47,487 bases of DNA from Planctomycetota bacterium (GTDB lineage Bacteria; Planctomycetota; Phycisphaerae; WQYP01), in the NCBI GenBank assembly GCA_021818445.1, contig JAKAEB010000031.1, positions 1-47,487 of the forward strand. The letters run 5' to 3'. Shown piece by piece: positions 26,252 to 35,400 of the stretch. The notes under the pieces are model-generated. The model was given only the letters and a program-made list of their open reading frames with translations, ran no database searches and was not told the origin of the DNA. The translations under genes and the position numbers were made by a program. The first letter of the stretch is position 1; each line of letters begins with the position of its first letter.

Positions 26252-27496
26252 TCAGGCGGCGGCATTTTTGACTCCATTTTCGAATCTAATTCCAGCCAGG
26301 ACATCCGGTATTAATTCCGAACCATTGAGGCGCAGAAAGCCCCGCTGGGCACTCTGACAGAGCTTATGAACCATGGCCAGACAGGCCTTGCGTCCAGCGT
26401 TGTTTCGCGTTTTGTTATGCCTGAGCCGCACCGTCGAGAAGATGCTCTCAATCGGATTGGTGGTGCGGATGTGCGTCCAGTGCTTGGCCGGAAAGTCATA
26501 AAACGTCAACAGCTCCTCCCGGTCTTTCTGCAGGCATTGCACGGCTGGCGGATATTTATCCCGATAAGTTTCCAGGAACAGATCAAACGCTTTCTCGGCG
26601 TTGGCTTTCGTATCGGCCATCCAGATTTGCCGCATTGCATCGCCGGCCTGGCCGTGTAAGCGTTTGGGCAGTTTACTCTGTACGTTGCGAGCCTTGTGCA
26701 CCCAGCACCGCTGCTGGCGGGTTTCCGGATAGATTTTCTCCAACGCCGCCCAGAAGCCCAGGGCACCATCACCTGTGGCTAATTTCGGTGGGGTCGTCAG
26801 GCCACGGTGCTTCAAGTCCAGCAGCAAGTTCGTCCAAGATTGCTCGCTTTCCCGGTAGCCGTCGGCGATGGCAATGATTTCCTTTTCGCCCTTCGCCGTG
26901 GCACCCAACAGCACGAGGATGCAGGCCCGGTCTTCTTCCATTCGGATATTGAAATATACCCCGTCGGCCCAGACGTATACATACCGCTTATCCGCCAGAG
27001 AACGCTGATTCCAGCCGGCATATTCCTGCTTCCAGCTTTCCAAGAGCCGACTTACCGTTGCAGCCGAAATGCCCTTGGCCGCCGTACCCAGAAGGGTTTT
27101 TAATGGTTCGGCCATGTCGTTGGTGCTGATCCCGTACAGGTACATCCAAGGAATCGCTTCATCCAGACTTTGCGTTCGCCTCAGATACGGCGGCAAAATC
27201 TTCCGGTCAAATTTCTCACGCTGGCCTTCGGGACGACGATCTTCAATCCGCGGCTGCTTGATAGCCACTGCACCGATGCCGGTCAAAACCGTCCGTTCGG
27301 GAAGATAGCCGTTGCGAACCACTTGCCGATGGCCTTGGGCGTCCAACTGATCGGCACGGGCCTCAATCCATTGCTGAGCCTCGATCTGCACCGCCTGGGC
27401 CAGAAGACGTTGCGCCCCGGCACGCAATACCTCCGTCAAGGCATCGCTGCACACCAGACTTGGAAATTGCAGCACTTCGGTCATACTGTTACTCAT
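26252..27496 (-). CDS. IS256-family transposase
   Basis: A 414-residue Mutator-type DDE transposase, full length. The DDE triad can be placed: first Asp in VYVWADGVYFNIR, second in LATGDGALGFW, and Glu in TTNPIESIFSTVRLRHNKTR. The segment CWVHKARNVQSKLPK before the third acidic residue is typical for the family. AGGAG lies 8 nt before the ATG. No frameshift or stop is present, so the enzyme should be functional, although the missing target duplication indicates a rearranged location. Confidence 0.97.
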   Translation of the reverse strand: MSNSMTEVLQFPSLVCSDALTEVLRAGAQRLLAQAVQIEAQQWIEARADQLDAQGHRQVVRNGYLPERTVLTGIGAVAIKQPRIEDRRPEGQREKFDRKILPPYLRRTQSLDEAIPWMYLYGISTNDMAEPLKTLLGTAAKGISAATVSRLLESWKQEYAGWNQRSLADKRYVYVWADGVYFNIRMEEDRACILVLLGATAKGEKEIIAIADGYRESEQSWTNLLLDLKHRGLTTPPKLATGDGALGFWAALEKIYPETRQQRCWVHKARNVQSKLPKRLHGQAGDAMRQIWMADTKANAEKAFDLFLETYRDKYPPAVQCLQKDREELLTFYDFPAKHWTHIRTTNPIESIFSTVRLRHNKTRNNAGRKACLAMVHKLCQSAQRGFLRLNGSELIPDVLAGIRFENGVKNAAA

Positions 27497-27554
27497 GGTG
27501 GCGTACTCCTAAAAAAGAACATCGAAAAACAACCTTTAGGTTACGCCGCCTTTT

Positions 27555-27584
27555 TTCCTCCGTCCACAACTTTTGATGGTACCC
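27555..27584 (-). repeat. Terminal inverted repeat, transposase 5' side
   Basis: Read inward on the minus strand it begins GGGTACCATCAAAAGTTGTG. The outer boundary is placed at 27584 by alignment with the other end. Confidence 0.75.
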
Positions 27585-27961
27585 TAAAGGTGGCCGACAA
27601 CCGCCTTCAAATCAAGTAAGAGGGGGTTAGCAGAGCGAGCCGCGCAACGGTTTTACTGCCTGAACGGAAGGAATAGTCCCGGTGCGTGAGGGGCGATGGG
27701 CTTTTGAAACTGCGTTTTTGAGGCATGGGGAGGACGTTCCAAACCAGCGGCTTACCGGGCGGCGTCCATGCCAAATATTCGTGGGAACAAATTGTAATCA
27801 CCACGCTGCACAGCGGCTTTTCACCAATAAAATTACCATATCAGCAGCTTAATGCAAGGCCACAACGCGTTTCCCCATCACCCGGCCGAGTATGCGTTCG
27901 CCCAAGGGTTTCGTCGCAACTTGACATCGATTGACGCGGTGAGGCACGATGGGCAGATAAA
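27585..27961. other. Gene-free stretch between the IS and the tRNA
   Basis: Overlapping short open frames on both strands, none with recognisable protein content. I searched it for a copy of the tRNA 3' end (an attachment site) and found none. Confidence 0.4.
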
Positions 27962-28032
27962 CTGGGGAACTAGGATTCGAACCTAGACAAACAGATTCAG
28001 AGTCTGCTGTGCTACCGTTACACCATTCCCCA
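27962..28032 (-). tRNA. tRNA-Gln (anticodon CTG)
   Basis: A cloverleaf can be drawn on the minus strand: acceptor TGGGGAA pairs with TTCCCCA, the T-arm contains GGTTCGAATCC, and the anticodon stem GCAGA/TCTGT closes the loop CTCTGAA. The anticodon CTG reads the glutamine codon CAG. The discriminator base is G; CCA is not encoded. A good promoter lies directly upstream. The 3' end faces the accessory island, the side where integrative elements insert into tRNA genes. Confidence 0.95.
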
Positions 28033-28044
28033 ATGCTTATGATG

Positions 28045-28073
28045 ATAATAACGGCAAGCGGCTGGCGGCTCAA
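28045..28073 (-). promoter_or_regulatory. Promoter of tRNA-Gln
   Basis: On the minus strand TTGAGC (28073-28068), 17-nt spacer, TATTAT (28050-28045), with 12 nt to the tRNA 5' end. Confidence 0.65.
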
Positions 28074-28227
28074 TGCCCGCCACCGAGTTTGCTCATCGCG
28101 AATTTTGGCGCTGAATATCACCAGACGCTTAACGCGAGCCACAATTGGGGCTAGAATTCAGGCGTTCGGGCGGAGTGTATTGGCCGCCCCGCCCTGGACG
28201 GTTTTAACCTAGGAAGAGGACGCACAC

Positions 28228-29508
28228 ATGCCGCTGGAAATTACGATGCCCAAACTTTCCGACACCATGACCGATGGAACTTTGGTGAAATGGCACAAAA
28301 AGGAAAATGATGTCGTCAAGCCGGGAGATATCATCGCGGAGGTGGAGACCGACAAAGCCACACAGGAACTTGAGGCCTTTGAACCGGGAACTGTTGCCAA
28401 ACTGATTGCCACAGAGGGGCAAAAGGTAACGGTGGGTGGTTTGATTGTGGTGCTGGCCAAACCGGGCGAAAAAGTCGCGGATGTGGCCAAAGCGGCGGGC
28501 ACTGGTACCGGATCGGGTGGCAAGCCCGCCTCCGACGCCCCCGCCAGAAAAGAAGAACCTAAGAAGGCAGAAGCTACCACAGCCACCCAAGCCGCACCTA
28601 CTCCGCCCCCTGCGGCTTCCACGCCGACGGCCCATCAGCAAAATGGTGCCCCCATAAGGGTTTCGCCCCTGGCGCGAAAAATCGCCGCCGAGAAAGGGGT
28701 GAATCTGGCTGGTATCACTGGCAGCGGGCCGGACGGACGCATCATTAAACGCGATATACTTAATGCCCCCGCCGACGCCGCGGTAACAAAGGCGTCCAGT
28801 GCACCGATGGCCCCACCGGCGGCACTGGAGGCGAAAACCATCCCGCTTTCAAACATGCGCCAGACGATTGCCCGGCGGCTGCTGGAAGCCAAGCAAAGCA
28901 TTCCTCATTTTTATGTCAGTATTGATGTGCAGATGGATAATTTGCTGGCACTGCGCAAATCGGCCAATGAACAACTGGCCCCCGCGAAATTGACCGTTAC
29001 TGATTTTATTACCCGCGCCGTGGCCGTAGCCGTTACACAGATTCCGGCTATCAACGCCAGCTTCGGCGGCACGCAAATTGTGCGGCATGGGTCTGTGCAT
29101 GTGGGGATTGCGGTGGCCATTGAAGACGGTTTGGTGGTACCGGTGTTGCGCGATGCGCAGACAAAAAACCTGCGGCAGATTTCGGCTGAAATTAAACAAC
29201 TGGCCGAACTGGCCCGCACGCGCAAGCTCAAGGCGGATCAGATGACGGGCAGTACGATTACCATCAGCAACCTTGGGATGTACGGTATTAAAGAATTCAC
29301 AGCTATCATCAATCCGCCGGAGGCAGCGATTCTCGCGATCGGCGGCACGGAGGCGCGGCCAGTGGTTAAAAATGGCCAACTGGCGGTGGGCCAGGTGATG
29401 ACGGTAACCCTTTCAGCGGACCATCGGGTGGTGGACGGTGCGACGGGCGCGGAATTTTTGAGCAAGCTCAAGGCACTGCTTGAAAATCCGATGATGATGC
29501 TGATATGA
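28228..29508 (+). CDS. pdhC: Dihydrolipoyl acetyltransferase (pyruvate dehydrogenase E2)
   Basis: A 426-residue E2 component. Residues 1-78 are a lipoyl domain (ITMPKLSDTMTDGTLVKWHK) with the lipoylated Lys43 in ETDKAT. A Pro/Ala/Lys-rich linker (90-140) leads to the peripheral-subunit-binding domain at about 143-178 (RVSPLARKIAAEKG, GSGPDGRIIKRDI). The catalytic domain (200-426) carries the active-site histidine 399 in DHRVVDG near the C-terminus. The MPKLSDTM lipoyl start and short PDH-type layout point to pyruvate rather than 2-oxoglutarate dehydrogenase. GGAAGAGG precedes the ATG. E1 and E3 genes are not adjacent, which is unusual for this complex. Acts in the cytoplasm converting pyruvate to acetyl-CoA. 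Confidence 0.93.
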   Translation: MPLEITMPKLSDTMTDGTLVKWHKKENDVVKPGDIIAEVETDKATQELEAFEPGTVAKLIATEGQKVTVGGLIVVLAKPGEKVADVAKAAGTGTGSGGKPASDAPARKEEPKKAEATTATQAAPTPPPAASTPTAHQQNGAPIRVSPLARKIAAEKGVNLAGITGSGPDGRIIKRDILNAPADAAVTKASSAPMAPPAALEAKTIPLSNMRQTIARRLLEAKQSIPHFYVSIDVQMDNLLALRKSANEQLAPAKLTVTDFITRAVAVAVTQIPAINASFGGTQIVRHGSVHVGIAVAIEDGLVVPVLRDAQTKNLRQISAEIKQLAELARTRKLKADQMTGSTITISNLGMYGIKEFTAIINPPEAAILAIGGTEARPVVKNGQLAVGQVMTVTLSADHRVVDGATGAEFLSKLKALLENPMMMLI

Positions 29509-29927
29509 CGCCATCGCGGCAAACATGCGCCATCCGGCGAGATTGCAGTGCAGGCACCCCAGACGCGTAAGGCGGCTGCCGGAAGCGCGGTTCCACGGTC
29601 CCGAGGTAGTCGCGGTGGAGTCCTGCCCAGCCACCCCTGAGAGTTGGTGCCGATCCTCCTGCTGCATCGACAACTCACATGGATGAAAACGGAACGCCCG
29701 CCGGGCGGAAAGTCTTTGGCCCACCGTCTGCGGTGCGGCTTCCTCAGCGCATCATCCTTGCCCGATACGCCCCCGCCCCCACTTCAAGATATCCGCCAAA
29801 ATCCATGCCGTCGTAGCCCCGTTATTATTCGGAAAGACTCCTGCTGTTGAAGGTTGGTTTAACCGGCTATGGGCCACGCATTAGCGGGGACCGCAAAGGC
29901 ACAAAAAAGCCAATGATACAGCCCGCG
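29509..29927. other. Gene-free stretch between convergent pdhC and the anion transporter
   Basis: About 420 nt holding no convincing gene. The only feature seen is a terminator-like hairpin for the minus-strand gene at its right end. Confidence 0.45.
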
Positions 29928-29940
29928 TCAGAAATGGCTT
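29903..29940 (-). terminator. Possible terminator of the transporter gene
   Basis: On the minus strand AAGCCA (29940-29935) can pair with TGGCTT (29912-29907), followed by further T residues. The loop is long (22 nt) and the stem overlaps the stop codon, so this is weak. Confidence 0.3.
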
Positions 29941-31208
29941 ATACAAGTGAAATACGCAATTGTCAGAGCGGTGCTCAATAGCGTTACCGGCACACCAACC
30001 TTCAGGTACTCGATATAGCCCAGTTGAACGTCCTGTGTTTTGGCCTGCTCGCTGACGAGCAGGTTCGCGATAGATCCAAGCATGGTAAGGTTTCCGGCAA
30101 AGGTGCTTATGACCGCGAGCACATACCAGCTAAGAACAGCCGCATGCGGAATTGCGGGCTTAAGAAGCAGCACTGCCGGAACGTTATTGACAATATTTGA
30201 AAGCACCAGTGTCACGGCTGAAAGTGGAATAAATGCCGCCAAATGGACTCCCATCTTCGCCATGTGATGAATGACTGGGGCGAGTAATTCGCGGCTTTGG
30301 ATATCGCCAACCACAATGAAAAGCCCAACAAAAAGCAGAATCAAATTCCAGCTTACCAATGAAAACAGATCGCTGGGCCGGGTCTTGCGCGAAATCATCA
30401 CCAGCCCGGCGGCGGTCATCGCGGAGATGACAATCGGCAGATGCAGCACATCCCCCAGCAGCATCGCGAGCAGAAGCAGCGTCATGATGAAAAGCGTTTT
30501 ACGGATAACGCCCCACTGCGGATTAATTTTTTCATGAGTTGGCTGGGCTTTGCCCGGCACTGTAGCCACGTTCAGGATTCTCCGATGATAAACCCACCAG
30601 ATAAGCAATCCGTCGATGACCAGCACCAGAAGCACCAATGGAATCACCGTGGCACTGTAAGCGAAAAAACTCAGATGGGCCGTCTGGCTGATAAGCATGT
30701 TTTGCGGGTTGCCGATTAACGTGGCTGCCGAGCCGATATTAGAACTTGTTACCAGCGCCATCAGATAGGGGACGGGGTCGCGTCCGGCGCGTTTAAGGGC
30801 AACGCATAAAACCGGGGTGAAAATGAGGCAGATAACATCGTTGGCAAATAAGGCCGACAGACCAGCCGAGACGGCTATGACGCCGCACAACAGGCTGCGC
30901 GGGCGACGGGCAACCTCCACAATCCTCAGGACGACCCACTGGTAAAAACCTGCCAGACGTAATTGGGCCGATATCACCATGAGCGAAATCAGCAGCGCCA
31001 AGGTGGGAAAGCTGATCTGCCGCATGGCGTCGTGAAATGGCAATCGGCGGAACAGCAACACCGCAATTGCCCCGAGCAGGGCAATCGCGGAACGATCCAG
31101 CCGCGTTTTAGGTACCCCTCCCAGCGCCAAGCCCAGATAGGTGGCAGCGAATATGGCAATGTCGGGCCATACGTGCAGCCACGTTATCGCTGCGGGTGGT
31201 ATCCTCAC
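29928..31208 (-). CDS. ArsB/NhaD-superfamily (SLC13-like) anion or ion transporter
   Basis: A 426-residue inner-membrane protein with about 11 hydrophobic segments. Diagnostic of the ion transporter superfamily are AAxxSN-type loops: FANDVICLIFTPVL (about 121-134) and SSNIGSAATLIGNPQNMLIS (about 155-174), the re-entrant substrate-site hairpins of ArsB, NhaD and citrate carriers. The same architecture repeats in the second half (SNIVNNVPAVLLLKP). The start is GTG at 31208, overlapping the TGA of the AsmA-like gene as GTGA, so translation is coupled. Substrate is unknown; arsenite is not implied because no ars genes are nearby. Confidence 0.85.
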   Translation of the reverse strand: MRIPPAAITWLHVWPDIAIFAATYLGLALGGVPKTRLDRSAIALLGAIAVLLFRRLPFHDAMRQISFPTLALLISLMVISAQLRLAGFYQWVVLRIVEVARRPRSLLCGVIAVSAGLSALFANDVICLIFTPVLCVALKRAGRDPVPYLMALVTSSNIGSAATLIGNPQNMLISQTAHLSFFAYSATVIPLVLLVLVIDGLLIWWVYHRRILNVATVPGKAQPTHEKINPQWGVIRKTLFIMTLLLLAMLLGDVLHLPIVISAMTAAGLVMISRKTRPSDLFSLVSWNLILLFVGLFIVVGDIQSRELLAPVIHHMAKMGVHLAAFIPLSAVTLVLSNIVNNVPAVLLLKPAIPHAAVLSWYVLAVISTFAGNLTMLGSIANLLVSEQAKTQDVQLGYIEYLKVGVPVTLLSTALTIAYFTCISHF

Positions 31209-32059
31209 TTTGTTGAACCACCTTGATGGAAGATATTATTCAGGGCATTGCCGATGTCTTTACCAATGGGTTTGGCACCGCCGGCCCCGGCCTGGAGTAC
31301 ATTGCCAAGCGAGTGGAGAATTAAATTTGAAGAGCCCTTCAATGCCCCGCTCAGCGCCTGGGGAAGATGAGAATTCTGGGCAATCTGCATCGCTATCTGG
31401 CTTAAGATCACGGTAGTCAGATCGGCCAGACGCAGGGGACGCCCGTTGGGATCCAGCGGTTTTTTAATGATTATTTTGTGCAATTTGAACGTTACCCCCG
31501 CCCCATTGGTCCCTTTAGCCAGCGCCAATCGAAGCGTTACCGAGCAGTTGGGAATAACGATTTCCCCGATGGCAAGTCGCTTGCCACCGGCGGCAGAAGA
31601 AGTCGACGGAGCACCGGTTTTCGGGGCAGTTCCCACCGGTGCTGAACTTGTGGTGGCAGCGGAGTATTTGTGCGCATTGGCCAGCACGTCCGCGAGGTTG
31701 CTGGAGAGCCCGCTTTGATCAAGAGTAATATGCACGTTGTCGAGATATATCTCCGATATCTGAATCGTTTTGCTCAAAAGACTGCCGGTATTGACAGTCA
31801 CCGCACCCGTTCCCATCGTCAGCAGGTATTTGCCCTGGTACCCCGCAGGATTGGCGACGGCGAGGCCGTTGAGTGTCAGGCTGCCACCGAGGATATTGAG
31901 CGAGGCATTTTGCAGATAGGTCGGCACACCCAGCGCGCTGCTGGCACGTACCTGCACCTGGTTTTTAATAATACCATCGATGGAAAAAAAGCCGATCATA
32001 ACAACAATGATGATCAGAAACAGTGCTATGAGCACAACACGCGCCAGCATTTTTTTCAT
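31205..32059 (-). CDS. AsmA-like membrane-anchored periplasmic protein
   Basis: A 284-residue protein with one N-terminal membrane helix (VLIALFLIIIVVMIGFFSI) and an outer part that starts with the AsmA/DUF748-type pattern: ALGVPTYLQNASLNILGGSL, then LNGLAVANPAGYQGKYLLTM, then QISEIYLDNVHITLDQ. AsmA-like proteins form beta-taco grooves involved in lipid transport or outer-membrane homeostasis. Residues about 135-160 are a Ser/Thr/Ala-rich linker. The C-terminal part is helical and Gly-rich. Coupled by a 4-nt overlap to the transporter that follows, an unexpected partner for this family. Confidence 0.8.
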   Translation of the reverse strand: MKKMLARVVLIALFLIIIVVMIGFFSIDGIIKNQVQVRASSALGVPTYLQNASLNILGGSLTLNGLAVANPAGYQGKYLLTMGTGAVTVNTGSLLSKTIQISEIYLDNVHITLDQSGLSSNLADVLANAHKYSAATTSSAPVGTAPKTGAPSTSSAAGGKRLAIGEIVIPNCSVTLRLALAKGTNGAGVTFKLHKIIIKKPLDPNGRPLRLADLTTVILSQIAMQIAQNSHLPQALSGALKGSSNLILHSLGNVLQAGAGGAKPIGKDIGNALNNIFHQGGSTK

Positions 32060-32316
32060 TCGACGATCCTCCCGCTATCGAGTGCCACCGGTTCGTGGCT
32101 GAGTCGTCCCTATGGACATAAATGGTATTGTAATCACGCAGGGCGGTTGTGTCGCCGGAACCCTGTTCCAGAAAAACGTCGAGGGTAGATGACAAAAAAT
32201 GATGCGTTCCGTGAGACATTTTGATACTGTTCAAGGCGGGCAAACTGACATATAGTTTCGTGTCTTGGGGAAATGGAAGGTGTTAACGTAACTATCTCAT
32301 TTGGTGGAGGTTAATC

Positions 32317-33957
32317 ATGGGTGTAAAGGCGTTTATTGGCAAACGGCGTGTGTTGAAGCTTTGCGCGTCGTTCGGAATTGCAGGCTTGGCCGGATTGACA
32401 GCGGTTGCCAGCGGGGCATCGCTGCAAATATCCAGCATGTTTTCCAATGGCATGGTGCTGCAGCAAAAAATGGCTGATCCTATCTGGGGCTGGGCGACAC
32501 CGGGTGCGGCGGTGACGATACAATTTGACGGCCACACCATCCAAACCAAATCCAATACTCGAGGGCAGTGGATGGCAAAACTGCCCGAACAGAATGCAGA
32601 CTCTCACCCGCAAAACCTGATGGTGTCCAGCGGTGGCGAACGCGTAACTTTCAAGAATATTCTGATCGGCGATGTGTGGCTGTGCACCGGTCAATCGAAT
32701 ATGCAGTATCCGATGGCTGGCTGGTTTGGACGCAAAAATCTTGCCCCGATCCTCGCCAAGGCTCATCATCAGGACATCAGACTTTATCGCGTTCCGATGC
32801 TGGAGAAATATTTCACAGGGTACCCAAAATCGACCGTCAGCGCCCACTGGCAGATTTGCGCGCCAAAAACTACGGCACCATTCTCGGCTGTTGGCTATAT
32901 GTTCGGCCGCAGGCTGGAAAAGAAACTCCATATCCCCATCGGGCTGGTGGAATCCGATTGGGGCGGCACTAATATTGAAGCGTGGATTCCGGCCGCAGGC
33001 TACCGCATGGTGCCCCAACTGCAAACCGACAACCGATGGCTGAAGACCATGCTGCCTGAAGTTATGAGAGAAAGGCAGCAATATTTGCGTTCAATGATGC
33101 ATTGGAGCCAACTGGCGGCGGCCTGCCTGGCGCGTCGCCTACCATGCCCGCCCCAGCCGCGGACATCCGACGCCATCCGCATGCCCCATGCATTCCATTA
33201 TGACTTTGCACCAACTGGCTGGCAGCCGGATGGACACCAGAACCCGACAACCTTATTTAACGGCATGATTTCCCCGTTGATCCCCTACGGTATTCGCGGT
33301 GCCATCTGGTATCAGGGGGAAAATAATGTATTAAGCCATGACCGAAAATATTATTACCATCTGAAGGCCTTGATCGGCGGCTGGAGAAAGCTCTGGCATC
33401 AGGGGGCATTTCCTTTTTACATCATGCAGATTGCGCCCTTCAAATACTGGCAGGGTGGTTCTTACGAGCCGCTGGTCTGGCAGGGCGAGGAACAAGCCGC
33501 GGAAACCATCAAAAATTGCGGCATCGTGCCGACCATGGACATCGGTGAATTGAAAAATATCCATCCGAAGAATAAACCGGCAGCCGCGCGCCGAATGGCC
33601 GACCTGGCACTGGCTAAGACGTATCACATGCCCGGCTATACATGGTCGGGCGCAATGTTCAAATCGGCCACCTTTCACGCCGGGCACGTGGTTGTCACGT
33701 TCGAACACACGTTTGGCGGTTTGATGGTCAAAGGTGGCGGTGCACCGGACTATTTTGAACTCGCCGGTAAAAACGGCTCTTACAAGGCTGCCGACGCAAG
33801 CATCAGTGGCAATACCGTGGTGCTTTCATCTCCGGCCGTTGCGCACCCGGTCATGGTGCGCTTTGCCTGGAAGGATGTGGCTGTGCCGAACTTGTTTAAC
33901 CATGGTGGCTGGCCGGCGCTCCCATTCGAGGCGAAAATTGTGACCAAAAGCCCGTAG
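32317..33957 (+). CDS. Sialate O-acetylesterase-like (SASA) secreted esterase
   Basis: A 546-residue SGNH-type carbohydrate esterase. A signal peptide covers about 1-34. An N-terminal beta domain (ASLQISSMFSNGMVLQQ) precedes the catalytic core: nucleophile Ser127 in CTGQSNMQ, WYQGENN at about 331-337, and His416 in NIHPKNK. The family usually has DIHP; here Asp is replaced by Asn414, although another Asp lies at 408. The C-terminal domain (450-546) is beta-rich. Such enzymes deacetylate sialic acid or xylan and other plant and algal polysaccharides, and planctomycetes carry many. GGAGG lies 6 nt before the ATG. It is divergent from the AsmA-like gene. Confidence 0.92.
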   Translation: MGVKAFIGKRRVLKLCASFGIAGLAGLTAVASGASLQISSMFSNGMVLQQKMADPIWGWATPGAAVTIQFDGHTIQTKSNTRGQWMAKLPEQNADSHPQNLMVSSGGERVTFKNILIGDVWLCTGQSNMQYPMAGWFGRKNLAPILAKAHHQDIRLYRVPMLEKYFTGYPKSTVSAHWQICAPKTTAPFSAVGYMFGRRLEKKLHIPIGLVESDWGGTNIEAWIPAAGYRMVPQLQTDNRWLKTMLPEVMRERQQYLRSMMHWSQLAAACLARRLPCPPQPRTSDAIRMPHAFHYDFAPTGWQPDGHQNPTTLFNGMISPLIPYGIRGAIWYQGENNVLSHDRKYYYHLKALIGGWRKLWHQGAFPFYIMQIAPFKYWQGGSYEPLVWQGEEQAAETIKNCGIVPTMDIGELKNIHPKNKPAAARRMADLALAKTYHMPGYTWSGAMFKSATFHAGHVVVTFEHTFGGLMVKGGGAPDYFELAGKNGSYKAADASISGNTVVLSSPAVAHPVMVRFAWKDVAVPNLFNHGGWPALPFEAKIVTKSP

Positions 33958-34421
33958 TAGGCGAGTATGCAATGCGGACGCGCCGGTGCCAGAATTTTTT
34001 ACCCCTTGGCTGGAGGGGCCGGCAGCCCACTTGCACGATGCGGCGATGGTGGCATCGGCCAGCACCGGTTGAGTCATTGCATCGGCGGCGGATTACCGGC
34101 AGGGTTTATTCGGTAACGCACATCCGCGCTGCGCGTGCCAATCTTTTAATCTGATTTTTCTACACCACCGATCGTATGGAATACCGATACCCCAAGCCAA
34201 TTATTTCCCAGGTGGTTTCAATTCAATCCCTGCATTCCCTCCGTCCGCACCACCAGCGATCAACCTGCAAACGACAAGGGCCTCATTCTCGAAGGATCAT
34301 TAGTCGATCCTCGCGGGTGGCAGTTTGCGTTGCGGCCATGGTTTGCACCTCACCTTTCAATCAGTTATCGTCGGTGCGCGTCAGGGGTTGGAGGGGCCAC
34401 ATTTTTTTGAGGTGTTTCATT
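33958..34421. other. Gene-free stretch after the esterase
   Basis: No protein-like frame. The frame that runs into the small membrane protein at 34422 is open from 34176, but its first 82 codons (basic, Ser/Arg-rich, no hydrophobic pattern) look non-coding. Confidence 0.4.
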
Positions 34422-34751
34422 ATGTGGGTTCGCCGCGGCGTGCAACCTTCGAGTGCCAAAACCAAGTTGTTTCCATCGGGCTTTCGCTATCTGGTCAAGC
34501 TGGCCTGCTGGTCTCAGTGGCTGCTTTTTTTGGTCACATCTCTTCTTTTTACACCGCTTTGCGGGGCGGCACCGCGTGGTTTCGGACTCTGTCTTGTACC
34601 TGGCCTTTTGATTTTAACGGCGCTGCATCGGCGAAAGCGGAGTGGGCACTCCGCTGAGACTGATCGCGAGGATTTTGTTCGCATGCTCATCCATATGAGC
34701 CTATTTGCATTGCTTCTGGGGTTTCTGGGCATCGTTTCGACGGTGCCCTGA
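34422..34751 (+). CDS. Small membrane protein, unknown function
   Basis: ATG at 34422 has GAGGTG 7 nt upstream, which decides the start over longer in-frame options. The 109-residue product has a basic tail (MWVRRGVQPSSAKTK), two close hydrophobic segments around 30-65 (WLLFLVTSLLFTPLCG, LCLVPGLLILTAL) and a third at the C-terminus (MSLFALLLGFLGIVSTV). No family is recognised. It is 18 nt from the next small membrane protein gene, so they probably form a pair. Confidence 0.6.
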   Translation: MWVRRGVQPSSAKTKLFPSGFRYLVKLACWSQWLLFLVTSLLFTPLCGAAPRGFGLCLVPGLLILTALHRRKRSGHSAETDREDFVRMLIHMSLFALLLGFLGIVSTVP

Positions 34752-34769
34752 AGTTAAAGGGCCTACACC

Positions 34770-35129
34770 ATGTATCGCAGGTTACTAAGTCGCGCTGTCC
34801 ACTCCCGCCGCCTTGTGGCGCTGACTGCAACGCTTACGATCGCCATGCTGGCATTTGGCGTAACGTTCTACGCTCTGCTGCATTTTCACGGCATCTACAC
34901 CTACACCAACAACAGCGGTATCCCGACGGTCATTCTGCCGTTGTATGGTGGTGGCAGCCTGCCCGAAGATTTTGAGGTTATCCCCATTTTCCTGCTATTT
35001 TGCGTAGTCGCGGTTGCGGGAACCCTTGCCGTGGCGCAGCATAAATTGCGATGCATCAGCGAGGCTTGGTTGGACGTGTTTGTCATTGCCGTGATGTCAT
35101 TGGCGATATCGGTGACGCTTTTTTCTTAA
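34770..35129 (+). CDS. Small three-helix membrane protein, unknown function
   Basis: A 119-residue protein with hydrophobic segments at about 17-38 (LTATLTIAMLAFGVTFYALL), 70-87 (VIPIFLLFCVVAVAGTLAVA) and 101-118 (LDVFVIAVMSLAISVTLF). The loop between the first two is polar with YTYTNNSGIP. No family recognised. It follows the preceding gene by 18 nt. A third unrelated small membrane protein lies 0.9 kb downstream. Confidence 0.6.
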   Translation: MYRRLLSRAVHSRRLVALTATLTIAMLAFGVTFYALLHFHGIYTYTNNSGIPTVILPLYGGGSLPEDFEVIPIFLLFCVVAVAGTLAVAQHKLRCISEAWLDVFVIAVMSLAISVTLFS

Positions 35130-35400
35130 GGTCGATTCCACTCCCCGTGTGTTATCGAAGTTTCTCAACAATATTTCGGCACGAGGTGTCTTGCGCCAAC
35201 GTGAACTGCCGTCGCCGACGAGGTCGAACTTTCTAAGGCCCAGGGACCGATGGACCCTTACGCGAACCGGGGGAAGTAGCGCGGCGTTCGCGGTGTCACC
35301 CAATTTTACCTTGGTGGGCCTTGGGTTTTACGATCAATTTCGGCATGTTGTGTATGATTCGTTCTTTGCTGCATTTTCGGCCGTTGCCGTATCCGCCGCT

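Larger units (their letters stand above)
26221..27584 (-). mobile_element. IS256-family insertion sequence
   Basis: About 1.36 kb with one transposase gene and imperfect terminal inverted repeats (22 of 30 bases match by eye between 26221-26250 and the complement of 27555-27584). The expected 8-bp target duplication is not seen: the flanks are AGTACGAG and TAAAGGTG. This suggests recombination or deletion beside the element after insertion. Confidence 0.9.

Noticed and set aside
20464-28032. Attachment-site duplication of tRNA-Gln
   Set aside because: No second copy of the tRNA 3' end was found by reading; it may be outside the window or lost.
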